This document shows, in pieces, positions 11,938 to 23,500 of a stretch of DNA of 64,000 nt (its first letter is position 1; the number at the start of each line of letters is the position of its first letter). The stretch is from Amia ocellicauda. Its lineage: Eukaryota; Chordata; Actinopteri; Amiiformes; Amiidae. Where the stretch lies: contig NC_089867.1 in assembly GCF_036373705.1 (NCBI RefSeq), positions 24,599,823 through 24,663,822 of the forward strand. The letters are read 5' to 3'. The notes below the pieces were generated by a model. It was not told where the DNA came from. It saw only the letters and a program-made list of their open reading frames with translations, and did not search any database. The position numbers were made by a program, and so were the translations under genes.

Positions 11938-14900
11938 ACCTCCAGTCCGTCAAGCAGTTCATTTCCACTCCTCTCTCCGCTGTTCTGGAATTCAAACCAC
12001 GCCGAGATGGGTGGGCAGATTTGCCGTTTCCCGGTGCTGCGGGTCCTCGAGACACGAGCCCGGCGCCCGTTATCGGGATAATTGGAAACGGCCTCGGCGG
12101 AATCGATGGCTCGCCAGATTAGAGCAAAATCATCAAAACCTTCCTTGCGGACGGGACGGGCATTTCAATCTCCCAGCATCGTTTCGATCTGCACAGAACT
12201 TTCAACATTTAACTGTCTTCCGTCTGCTTTCGGACATATATACCCCACCCCCCACCATCACACAACCCAAATATAAACACAACAGGCCCCCTTCCATCCC
12301 CCAATTACCCATATACCTGTATAATTACGTCTTTTATTGGATTGTGTTGATTAGAAGTCTGATACCATCTTCACCCCTGCAGTTAATTTCTAAATGCTTG
12401 TTTGAAAACCTAACGGCGGCACATCTTGAGTTTTATTTTGACTGGCTCTAACAATACATCTCCAGATATCGCAGCAATTCATCGATATCCAGAGGGAGAC
12501 GTGACTTCTAAACCTTACAAATTCAAATCGGTGAGTTTGCCCCGACATGCTGACCTGCCCATGCCAATATCCCACAATCCTCTGCTCCTCAACGTCTCCT
12601 ACTTCCTGCTAACAAGAGGAATAAAGGACAGGCTGGTCGGTTGCATGTAAAATGATATGGTTCTCAGATCATAGTTCATTAAAAGCATGCAAATAAAAAG
12701 ATTGTATAAATCTCACTGGTGAACATTATCTCCTCCATTGGCTTTGTACAGTAATTCATTGACGCAGTTTTAATCACGATTGATGTGTGTTTTTTTAATG
12801 TATTATACTGCAAAGAATAGTAATTAAAATCTAAAACTGACCCATGAAGTTTGAAGTTATTTATTTGGGAAATTAAGTGACAACTAGTCAAGATGTATTT
12901 GTTATTTAGTTTATTGGTTTGCGTAGCTGGAATACAGAACTACATTTTTATTTTTTTCCCATGAATATAAAATCATACCACTATGGTACAGTATGATACA
13001 CAAGCTCTCACCGCAGGCCTTTGTGTTGCCGGCGAATGCATGGATTTGTTTAGCGAGATGTGGGTTTATCAGCCACAACACTGAATCATCAGCACTTGAC
13101 AACTGTTAAGCAACTTTTATAAAATCGTTCAAGATGCAGTGAAATCCATCACACACTCAGTCCAAATACACGAGACAGGGAAATAAAAACCTATCCACAT
13201 TGACGCATAATAAAGAACATACTTCCCTCGCAAGCCGTTAGACACACAAGGACTCGTGACAGATGACAACGGCAAACAAACACCGCCTTTATACGCCACT
13301 GAAGTCTGTTACGCAACTGTTCTCAGTTTGGTTCTTTTCTTACCAAGTCCCAACTGTCCAGATGTGCAAACAACCCCCACACACATCTGGTCCACTGCCA
13401 GCAAATGGTGAAGGGTAGCCGTCACAAAAACCCGATATTAAAGCTTGTACTGGATCTGACAGTAGCCTCGTATTCCACAGTGGTTCAAAACTAAACATTC
13501 ACCAGCTTCGGCTAGGAACGGTGTTTATTTCGGCTTGGACTCGATTCCGCTGAGCCCACGTAAACGCTGCTCTGTTTCTGCTCCACAATCCGTGGGAGTG
13601 TTTTGCTCAAGTGAAACCTGTGGGCGCCAGACGCAGCCGGTCCGCATCTCCAAACACTCGCTGTAAACGATCCACAGACCCCCTAGTAACGCTCCGAGCT
13701 CCTCCAAGTGCAGGGTTTGTTAGCAACAGATTTATTTTCAGTTGTTTCCGCACATAACAGATAGTCTCTCCTGCTACACTGCCTCAAACGCCATCAACGA
13801 TAGCCCTGCTGTGGACCTGGACGCCTTCATCGTGCGACTCTACACCCAGTGACTCATCCACTGGACAATACTGGGCCACAGTCACTCCTTGTTGGTGGCT
13901 GTTGGGTTTTCTTCACCTCAGAGATTTCTGACAATCTTCCCAGAGTACGAATCGAACCCATTCAGTGCTGAAACGTATTCATTCACTGCAATTTGCGATC
14001 AATTGTGGCGGAACAAAACCCCCCACATACACACACAACCTGTGCTCGTGTGTTGTGAGAGGAAGCCCTCTAGACATGAATGGGGAGGAGACTTGTCAGT
14101 AGGTGTGCGATGAACGCTTTGCAGAAAAACTTTAGTTTGTGGCCACAGACACTAATCACTGACGATAAAACTGAAAAATCATGTTGTGCCAAACGACAGA
14201 TCAGAACAACACTGTAGTAAAAATGATACAAAACACACTAATAGGATGTCAAAACTGTGCTGTACTGCAGATTATACTTCACTTCTCTGCAAAGCTCACA
14301 ACTGAATACAAAAGAAATTAAAAATACCAATCGCTGCTTCCAGTTAACCCTACACTGGCACTGCTTACTTCACAACAGCTTAATAAAATGATATTCATTG
14401 ACACTTCATCTGAGCTCACAGAAGAGAACAGATCTGTTTTAAAGTATTGCCATGCAGCACCTACAACTACCCACGACAGTTAAATACATAAATAACATGT
14501 AATACACAACACATATATACTCATATATATATATATAAAACAAAGTTAAAATAAGTTACAAAAACAAACAGAAGCATCTTTCAACACGGCTTCGGCTCTT
14601 TGACTCTACGGAAGCCACATGCAGATGTTAGGTATGAACTGAAGAGCAAAGCCACGGATATAAAAACAGTCCAGGGGGTCGCAGGGACTTTGCCGATTGG
14701 CTAATCTGGAGGACCAGTCCTTTTTTCCCAAGTCACCCACGGGAGGCTGAGGGAACAGAGATCTGGACAAAAAACGACGTGGGCATCAGTCCTAGGGTTG
14801 AATGTTTTGTGGCCGTCGCTCTCGATCGGAATGTGCCGTCTTAATTGGGGTGCAAATTGGAGTCGAAGGCCCTGGGGTCTCCCACTAGCACCCCAGCCTT

Positions 14901-15178
14901 CCATGAGGGTCTCTGTTCTGTGTGAAGGTGTGGGGTGTCCAAGGATGAAGTCTGCATCAGCTGTCACGTCACAAATGAAAACTGGGCTGTTCCTCTTTAT
15001 GTGAACATGGTTTGTGTGCTAGCCTCACGAGCCCCAGAGCTCCCCTGTGTGTAAACACTGCCTCAATACTGAGCACCACTGTTGCATGCTGGGAGTGTGG
15101 AGTCCCCATGTTCCACAGGAGGAAGGAGAGGATGGATTGGGTTTGACGTCAGAGGGGGGGCGTGGGGCCAGACTGTGC
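11938..15178. other. Tail-to-tail spacer, mostly KLHL21 3' UTR
   Basis: No gene is visible here. The right part should be KLHL21 3' UTR read leftwards. It contains an AT dinucleotide run near 14,520-14,536 and is otherwise unique AT-rich sequence. The short open frames resemble no protein family I know. Confidence 0.5.
12860..12952 (-). terminator. Candidate KLHL21 polyadenylation cluster
   Basis: Three AATAAA hexamers on the minus strand (TTTATT on plus) fall at about 12860-12865, 12910-12915 and 12947-12952, in a very AT-rich stretch. Using them would give KLHL21 a 3' UTR of about 2.2 kb. Single hexamers also occur near 13,525 and 13,731, so the true end is uncertain. Confidence 0.33.
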
Positions 15179-18100
15179 TCAGTGGGCCTGGTTGAGGTTC
15201 TGGTTGTTGTTGTGGTTCTGCAGGGCCTGGGTGCGGTAGTGGTGCCGGTGCAGCTGGATGGCGTTGACCTCGGCGTTGTCCAGCGCCGGCTCGAACACGC
15301 TGGGCACCAGGGGCATGAACTGGCGGAAGATGCTGACGCTGCCATGCCAGAAGGTGGGCTGGGGCAGGCGGCCCGCGTGGCTCCAGGTGCGGGTGGTCGG
15401 GTCGTAGGCCTCCACCACGTCCGACAGCTCGAAGGTGTTGTCGTAGCCCCCCGACACGAAGATGCGCCCGCCCAGGGGGGTCACGCTGCCGCCGACGTGG
15501 ACCTGGGGGCAAAGACAGACAACAGTGTAGCTCACACACACTGCGGCACAGAGCGAGGGGCAGGAAGCCACGGCAGGGGTGGAAACAAGGGCAGCTTTGC
15601 AAAATAGTCTGAATCATTGAAGGCTTTTCCAAATTGCAGGCTCATAATATCTAATGTCTTCATTTTTTCTTACAATACACCTTAAAAACAAAAAGAACTG
15701 CAAGTATATAAATATTTTATCTGAAACATTTCTATGAGCTAATCTTGGCCCTTAGGCATTTGTTGTTTTTTGAGTTACCCCAAGACGACAATCTTTGACT
15801 TTCCTTTGAGTAAAAACAAAGGATATCAAAACCTACGCACAACTTAACAAAAAGGAGCAAAACTGAATGAAGGCCAAAGATTTTTACAGGTTGAGGACAA
15901 TTCCCGTTTCCTTCCCCACCGAGTAAACCACTCTGGACAGGGCTGTGATGCAGAAGGGACTTATGGGTACCTGAGTCATCGGGGGGATCTTGTCCCACTC
16001 GTTCTTCTGGGGGTTGTAGACGTCGACCTCCGCCGAGTCGTCCCTGGAACACAAGGCCAAGACAGTCACCTCACAACGTGCCTCTCTCCCTCCTCCAGCA
16101 CCCACTGAAAAACCCCAAACCCACACTTCCTGTACAGACTGAACTCTGAAACGCAACTTCCTGTCTTGCTCTGTGTAGAAATTCCCATCTACAGGGACAA
16201 TTCAATTAAGGAATAGTTAGACCTGCTGCAGGAATCATTGCAAGATGTCCGCAGCCCCTCCCTCCACCATGTACCTTATGTTTTTACCTGATGAAGTAGA
16301 TGAGTCCATTGAGCGTGACCGTCTTGGGGGCGAAGGACCAGGGCGGCAGCTGTCCGCAATTGACCAGGGCCCAGCGGTCGGTGTCGGGGTCGTAGCTCTG
16401 AATGACCATGGTCTCCTGGCCGGCCAGCGAGCCGATGGCGTAGAGGCGGCCCCGGCAGGTGGTGGTGGAGCAGTTGTCCATGGGGTGCAGCATGGGCCGC
16501 AGCCCCTCCCAGCAGTCCAGCGCGTGGTCGTAGCGCTCGGTGCTGTCGGACGCTACCACGTACAGCTGGCCCTTCAGCACCACGGAGCTGTGGTACTCGC
16601 GCGGCTTCAGCATGGGCGACACCTCCGTCCACTCGTTCACGCTCGAGTTGTAGCGCCACACACCATCGTAGAGCCGAGAGCCGTCAGATCCCCCTGCGCC
16701 GGGAAGGAGAGAGACGCGTATCACTGTGGTGTTGCCACCTGTGTGCCTGGTAATGCATATGCATATTGATGGGTATACTGTCAAAAGTGTAGAATTGAGA
16801 ACAAGGGCAGTGATGTTCAGACTGAACAATGCACAAGTTAGAGCTCATCTGGATACTGTGGACAGTTCTGGACTCCACACTTCAAGAAAGATATCGAGGC
16901 AGTTCAGACGAGAGCAAGCAGACTTATTCCAGGTCTGAAGGGAACGTCCTACTGAGAGACTGAGGACCTGAACCTTTTCACCTGGAACAGAGGACACACG
17001 CAGCCGGGGACACAAATGGAAATTGGGCTTCAAGGCATTCAAGACAGAAAACAGGAGACACGTCTTCACACAGAGAGGCGTCACAATCTGAACAAACTCC
17101 CCAGCGATGTGGCTGAAGAGACAATTTGGGAACATTCAAAAACAGACTGGATAGGATCCTTGGACCACTTAGTTATTAATGGACACCAAACGAGCACGAT
17201 GGGTCGAAAGGCCTCCTCTCGATTGGACACTTTCTTATGTTCTTACCATTTCAAAAGAGCATATTTAGCTTAAGAGCCGTCTAAGAGAGTTTGTCTTTTG
17301 TTTTTAAGTCTGGTCCCGGATAGCCACAATCCTGCTGGTCTTACAGACACGTTCAGAGCTTTACTGGGGCAAACGAAGACCATTAATGACTGAAGAGATG
17401 GAGTAACAGCCCAGGTACACTGGAGACTAGAGGACTATGTCTCTCCAGGAGACTTATAGGTCTTATATAAACCATTTCTACCCATATAGAAGACTTACCC
17501 TAGGTATTAACTATAAATTTGAATACCAGTACAGTCTGATAGATCTTAGAGGGCATACTCTCCAATAAGTCAATACAGGAGGAGTTTCAAAACCATTTTT
17601 GTCTGGAGGACACAATATTCTCTTTGTTTGTTGTCTCTAGGGGGCTCCTGTGATATCTGCATTTACTTGGCCCCAGCAGTACAAAATCTTTGGACGTACA
17701 TGGTGGCTAGGGGGGCTGTCCCTCAAATGGCCTGTTATGGTTATGGTCTCACACAGCTGTGGCTGTCCGCTATACCCCTGGGGTCCCCAGGGAGCAGCTC
17801 AAAGGGCTCTCCTGACACCCCCCCATTTACGTCCCTGACTTTGGAAAGACCAGCAGGACTGTTGGTCGGGGCAGCTTAGCGGCTGCGCAATCCTGTGACC
17901 GCAGCAGCGTCTCTGGCAGAACACAGCGTCCCCCCTCGCCCCTCCCTGGTTTAGACATGTATTTATACTCGAGCAGCCCGTTGTTTAAAAACACAGGGGC
18001 CTGGCGAATGTCACAGCTTTCCCCATCAATACACAACACAGCAAAACGCCAGGCAAAGCACAGAGCAAAAACACTCCTCTCTTTCTGGATCTCAGCTGTA

Positions 18101-19709
18101 CCACAAAAACAACTTGACACGGAAAACTTCCCAAAGAAACTCATTCCACAGAGACCACCACAATGTGGACACAGTGCAACTTTTAAATAAAAGTAAAATT
18201 CATTATTTTAGATACATTTACATTACATTACATTTACGTTTAAGGGTATTACATCATATTTGTGCACAGACCTGCCAGTTAGCTTAAGGTTAAAACTCCG
18301 TTCACTCTAACGCGATGTGACATTGCAAGGTAGCACATCTGAAAAGTGTAAATTCCTACCATACTTTTTGTACGGAAGCCACGGACAGCACTGAGTCGTG
18401 ACTCGTGCGTCTTAAAAAAAGAGCTACTCCAGAAACGGCCAGCCTGCCACCGAGATATGTTAATGACTTAATGAATGTTTGAATGGTATATAAGTTTGCC
18501 TGTGCCGGATACAAGCAGAGCCTGTGATGAAATTAGCATTCATTCATTCATAAACTACTATTTAAATATTATTTCATAAGATACTGTTGCATTACTCTCA
18601 TGATTGTGATCCCAGAAGCCCCAGACGGTACCTGGACGCCGCCCCGCTCCCCCCAGCGCCCCGCATCTCCCAGGTCACCTACCTGTGACGTACATGTCGT
18701 TGCCCAGCGCGGCGATGCTGTAGCCGCCACCCAGGTGGTCGGGGAACTCGGCCAGGTAGCGCCACTGTCCGGTCTGGGGGTTGTAGCAGTCCACGGTCAC
18801 CAGCTCGTCGCAGTCCTGGTCGCAGCCGCCCACCACCACCAGGATCTCGGCAAGGCCGGTGGAGGGGCGCGGCCGCATGCGGTGGCAGGGCTGGTCGTGC
18901 CGGTCGTACTCGCAAGACTGGAAGGCGCGCGCCTCGCTGACCAGGCGCAGGCAGGGCGGGGACAGGTACACAAGGGGGTCGCTCTCCACGTGGGCCAGCA
19001 GGTAGAAGCGGCGCACAAAGGGCAGCCGCACCTGCTGCAGCAGCTCAGGCCAGTAGTGCAGCCGGCGCTGGGGGCTGGCCTTCACCCACCGTGCGGCGAT
19101 CTGGTAGGCCGTCTCCTCCTTGTCCACGCAGAGCCCGTCGTCCGACACGAACTCCAGCAGCCGCTTCCAGGGCAGCCGCTCGAAGTCCTTGCCCTTGGCC
19201 AGCTCCACAATGTTCTTGAGCACAAAGAGGCGCGCGCTCTCGGCCAGGCCGCGGCAGGCGTAGGCCTCGGCGAAGTCCTGGATCTCCAGGCAGTTGGACA
19301 CGTCCAGCCGCTGCTCCAGGAAGGCGCAGCAGGCCTCCTTCACCGAGGGGAACTGGAAGAGGTCGGCGGTCTTGAGCAGCAGGTCCACGTTGTCCTGTGT
19401 GACGGTGACGCGGCCCGTGTAGCAGAAGTCCACCAGCAGCCCCAGCAGCTCGGCCGACACCTCGTGCAGCTCCACGCGGTCCATGGCGCTCTCGCGCAGT
19501 GTGCCGGCGAACATGGCCTTGAAGTAGTTGCTGGCGGCGGCCAGGACGGTGCGGTGGCAGGCGAACTCACGGCCCTCTGCGCACAGCGTCACGTCGAAGA
19601 ACTTGCACTCGGCGCGCAGCTCGTGGATGCCGCGGAGCAGGTTGAGGGCATGGGAGGAGTCGAAGAAAGGCAGCGTGGAGGCCTGCGTCTGCACCACGGG
19701 CTTCTCCAT
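15179..19709 (-). CDS. KLHL21: KLHL21, kelch-like adaptor of CUL3 ubiquitin ligase
   Basis: Four coding exons on the minus strand join in frame: 18683-19709, 16288-16693, 15971-16043 and 15179-15502. They encode 609 aa (human 597). The ATG at 19709 opens [24 protein letters not shown] domain (about 25-135, with FFDVTL and [17 protein letters not shown]) mediates dimerisation and CUL3 binding. A BACK domain follows (about 140-245), then kelch repeats from about residue 285, with motifs such as [40 protein letters not shown] and [20 protein letters not shown]. The C-terminus is Asn/Gln-rich ([14 protein letters not shown]). In mammals KLHL21-CUL3 ubiquitinates Aurora B and directs it to the anaphase spindle midzone. 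All splice sites are GT-AG: donors ACAG|GTAGGTG, TCAG|GTAAAAA and TCAG|GTACCC. Intron 1 (about 2 kb) holds a dead LINE fragment. A likely 5' UTR acceptor lies at 19,789. Confidence 0.97.
16840..17245 (+). mobile_element. Dead 3' fragment of a non-LTR retrotransposon (CR1/L2-like)
   Basis: It lies antisense to KLHL21 in its intron 1. Plus-strand translation gives pieces typical of a LINE reverse-transcriptase C-terminus: [17 protein letters not shown], then [11 protein letters not shown], then a stop, and later [15 protein letters not shown] before another stop. The segment ends with CGAGCACGATGGGTCGAAAG and a TTTCTTATGTTCTT tail, a 3' end I associate with abundant fish LINEs. Stops and an internal deletion show it is inactive. 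The exact family is not resolved. Confidence 0.7.
18208..18250 (-). repeat. Possible SINE tail (ACATTT/ATTAC repeats)
   Basis: ACATTTACATTACATTACA followed by TTTACG resembles the simple-repeat tail of fish SINEs read in reverse. No diagnostic head is visible, so this is only a hint. Confidence 0.25.
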
Positions 19710-19787
19710 TATGACGTCTCTCTCTCTATCTGTGGGTGTCTCGGTTTGTCCCCTTCTCTGTCCGGGAGTCTCAGGACGCTGTGCTCA

Positions 19788-20570
19788 TCTGGGGACAAAG
19801 ACAAGCGCTCTTGATTACTGGCAGATAACTGGCCGAGCTCCTGACAGTAGGCAGTACAGAACACAGTTCAACACAAGGATTACGTTTCGTTTCTGTTTAA
19901 CAGTTCACAACCAAACGCAACTTACAGGCAGTTCAGTAAAGGCAAGATCAATTATGTTATTAATGTGTTACACTTCAGTACCAGAGAGCACTTTTGTTTA
20001 TCCTTCATTTAATGTTTTGTTGTGGTTGTCGATCGATATATTTCAGAAACAATCCTCTCCTGTAAAGCGCATCGTCCACTTTGCCTTTTAAAAACTCACA
20101 GTAGCTTCTGCCATTCGACTGTGCTCAATCGTCACCCTTTCAGCCACAAAGTACAAAAGAAAACCCCCAGATATTCCCCCACATGGACTCTACAGCTCCC
20201 AGATCCTGTCGAGATTCATCTTAGAGTAAAGTTGAATTACCTGTGAGCCCTTAAACGTGGTCTAAAATTTGTAACACATACACAACAGCAGAAATTAGAC
20301 ACCAAAGAAAAAACGAATGGAATAAAACACTAACAATAGGTTCTCTAAACCGCGAGGCAGGAGCTGAAGTGAGTGCGACCCGTTCCTCTGTGCTCCTCTT
20401 AAGAAAAGGCGCTCGAGCCCGGCCCCAGTCTATAAATACCCTCAGAGACGCTTCTAGTGGAGGTGGATGGGGGAGGAGCGGGGGGGGTGTCATGCTATCC
20501 TGACTCAGAGCGCCAGGATGATGACATCACCACCTCCTCTCGCCTTCCCCCTCGTTGACTCAGTCCCCCC
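19788..20570 (-). promoter_or_regulatory. KLHL21 5' UTR acceptor and candidate promoter
   Basis: On the minus strand TTTGTCCCCAG precedes 19,788 and would be a good acceptor for the exon carrying the KLHL21 ATG, implying a noncoding first exon upstream. Between 20,340 and 20,570 there is GC-rich sequence with two AP-1-type TGACTCA sites (near 20,500 and 20,555) and a GATGACATCA CRE-like site. A TATAAATA box near 20,431 and another near 20,909 read in the plus direction. Which strand these serve is unclear. Confidence 0.4.
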
Positions 20571-23500
20571 TGAGTAACATCTAAAACATTTTTCACTCTT
20601 GTAGCTGGGCGGGCTCTCCTGCGTTACCCCCCTACAATGCAGGGGCCACACAATCAGCTGTCCGGTATTGCCCCGGTGTTCCAGGCGGGAGGCGGGGGGG
20701 CTATTTCTAGAGCTGTGTGAAGTAAAACCCAAAACCAAAAGAAATATCTTTATAACAGCCCCCCCCCCCCCCAATCTGCTCTCTGACACTTTCAGGAGCG
20801 AACAGGCGAGGGAAGGACAGGAGTCTTGTCGGTGTGAGGAGGGCGGTTGTCTGGGACCCATAACGAGGTGCTGCCTCTTTAACGCGCCATGGTCGCGCAT
20901 TCCCGGACTATAAATACACGGATCCAAAGCCAAAGCCCGCCTGCACACACGCCATCACCTCTGGCCTTCTCGGCATCCCCCCCACCTCTCCACTCTGCGC
21001 TCACGGCCTCTGCTCCAGCCCTGAACTTTCCAGGAGCACAGTTATATAAGAAACATGGTTCATCTGTAGAGTAGCCAGTGCCAGCCAGCCCCCAGTTTTG
21101 TAATCCAATGCCCGGATTATCTGAAGTTTTAAAGAAACAGCCTATTTACTACTTTCAACCTATTCCATATTACAAAGCATGTTTTCATGACTATATTAAT
21201 CTCAGAGCACATTCCACAGACCAATCACAACAGGACTCACAAGGGAAGCCTTATATAGAAAGCAATCCGTGACGGAAAAGGTATTTTTTTTTTCAATAAA
21301 GCCTCTGCAGTTGCAGTACTTTATATTCCACAACTCTTACAGGAAGCTCGCAGCAATCATTTCAGTTACTGTCCAAGAGGAACACAACCGACTTCGCAAT
21401 CTTCCTGGTCTTTCTACTGTTGATTTGTATATTTTAGATGCACCCGATGCTTTGTACTGGCCTGCACATTTGTCAATTACCAGCAGCACCAGACACCTCT
21501 ATGTGTGTTATTAATTAACTGTTTTATACATATTGTGAACAGTGATAGTCTTTTGTATTTTGCCTGTTGTCCCAACATAATGGCTCAACAACTACTACAA
21601 CCTCCCCTCGGGGCTTCCCAAATCCTCCACCCAGAGTCTGGATGGCTGGAGAGCACAAGGGGCCGGTCTGGGCCGAGCTGGGCTGAGCTCCTTCATGGGA
21701 GAGAGGAGCACGCCGTTCGGCAGAGATCAAGAGGGGTTTTAGTGAAAGCGCGGCTCGTTCCCGAGTATTTTCACACTCCATTACACAGGATCAGTTTTCG
21801 CAGCACAATAAAGTTGCCCGATCTGGTGTGAAGATAATGACGCTTTGCTCTCTCTGGCTGCCAGCCCGGGAGCACACAAACGGGACGGACTGCAATGAGA
21901 AAAGGTCCCCACATAGCCCAAGAGCCAGAGCCACCATGCAAGTTCACCCGGGGACAGTACAGGCATCCCAGAATTTACTCTGCATGTGGCAGCAAAACTG
22001 ACTTGAGAGACCTTGTAAAAACAAAGCCGAAGCCCTCCAGGCCACAGCAGGACAGTTTATTGTGTGGAGCAGGGCAAGTTTGTGTTTCTATTTCCAACTC
22101 CCCCTCCCCCGTCCTGTCTTTGAATGTTCTCGTTCAAGGTCTGTTTACCGACATGTGGTTCCACTCTCTGGGGTTTTGCCCGGTCAAGTCAGGCTCAGTC
22201 AGCGGTCTGCATCTCCGGCAAGATGATGGATGGGACCGATCCTCGCAGGTGTGTTTTTTTCTTTTTGGATGAAAGCAGCGAGCACGGAAAAATAAAGCAG
22301 ACCGACGTCCCGCAACAGAAATAAAAACTTTTCAGAGTTAGAGAGTTCAAAACAGAGCTATTGCCAAGGGATGCATATTGAGCAATCAGGGACGGTCTGG
22401 GACATTTTATTTATGAAAGCAGCCGCCAGAAGAGCCCCAGAATAGCAGAGATGGGCAATACTGTGGCGCGGGGGGGAGGCTGTGGTGACGAGTGTTTGTT
22501 TACTTGGTGAGCAGCACAGAGAGAGCAGTGTTTGGAGACCATGTGATCTTCACGGCCGCGGGCCCACGCTGCACATACCTAGCATACACTTCCCCAGCAC
22601 TCGTTTCCCCAACACTCAGCTCTGGTCTGGGGGGGGTAGGTGGCTGCCGAGGACTCACTCATCCTCTATAGTTAGATCCGGCGGACATTTCTGTAGGAGG
22701 CATTCGGGTGTCGGAAGAGCCCAGACTCGGTGGCGCGGTTATGAAGATAGCCTCCCCGATCCACACCTCGCACAGACCCGTCTGGCTTTGTATCGGCCAG
22801 GGTCAGTCCGAGTCCAAACTGAGCTGTGCCAGCCGGGCTGCTCTGGTTAGATTGAGGTGCTTTGGTCTCTTGAGAACCAAGAAATCCGCTGGGACCGAAT
22901 TTTCTTCTTTTGCTCGTTAAGATCAGTCATCAAGTCAGTCTCAGCCATGTTAAATTAAAGTAGCGGCTGTAATAGTGACAGGGAGGGGTGTGACGGACGC
23001 TGTCAGTGCAGCGAAGGAAGTGAAAGTTGGCGTCAACTGTCAGCACTTCTTCAGAAAGCAATTAAGTGTATGTGAATTTCGAGGGGGACTTTGAAAACCC
23101 CAAACATCAACAAGCATCCTGTGTACATGCTGGCCTCTCCTCTCTACCCACAAACCCCCAGCTGCCGCCCATCCCCCACGACCACAGCTCTCACCCCTGG
23201 CCTCGGCTCACTCACCTTTTTCTTTTTGTATCCGTGCATTTCACAAACACACAGTGCAGGATTGTACGGTACGCTCTGATACACGAGTGATGAGGTTCAC
23301 CTACAGATTGAGCCGGTTTTATTAAATGACAAAATACAGATTCATCTTTTTAAAATGTTTTCTGCTGAACGTTGATAAACTTAGACGGGAGGGAAGAAAA
23401 ACACATCTCAAGGACAGGATAAGGAATTCACATCTGGAAAGCAGCCGACAATATAACAGTAAATGAGAACCAGGCTGTGTTTGTACGCGCGGCCCCCTGC

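Noticed and set aside
15047-15607. A 186-codon plus-strand frame over KLHL21 exon 4
   Set aside because: Antisense shadow of the kelch exon.
18600-19814. A 404-codon open frame on the plus strand
   Set aside because: It is the antisense of KLHL21 exon 1; GC-rich coding DNA suppresses stops on the opposite strand. The protein is low complexity (His/Val/Gly/Gln-rich) and has no recognisable domain.
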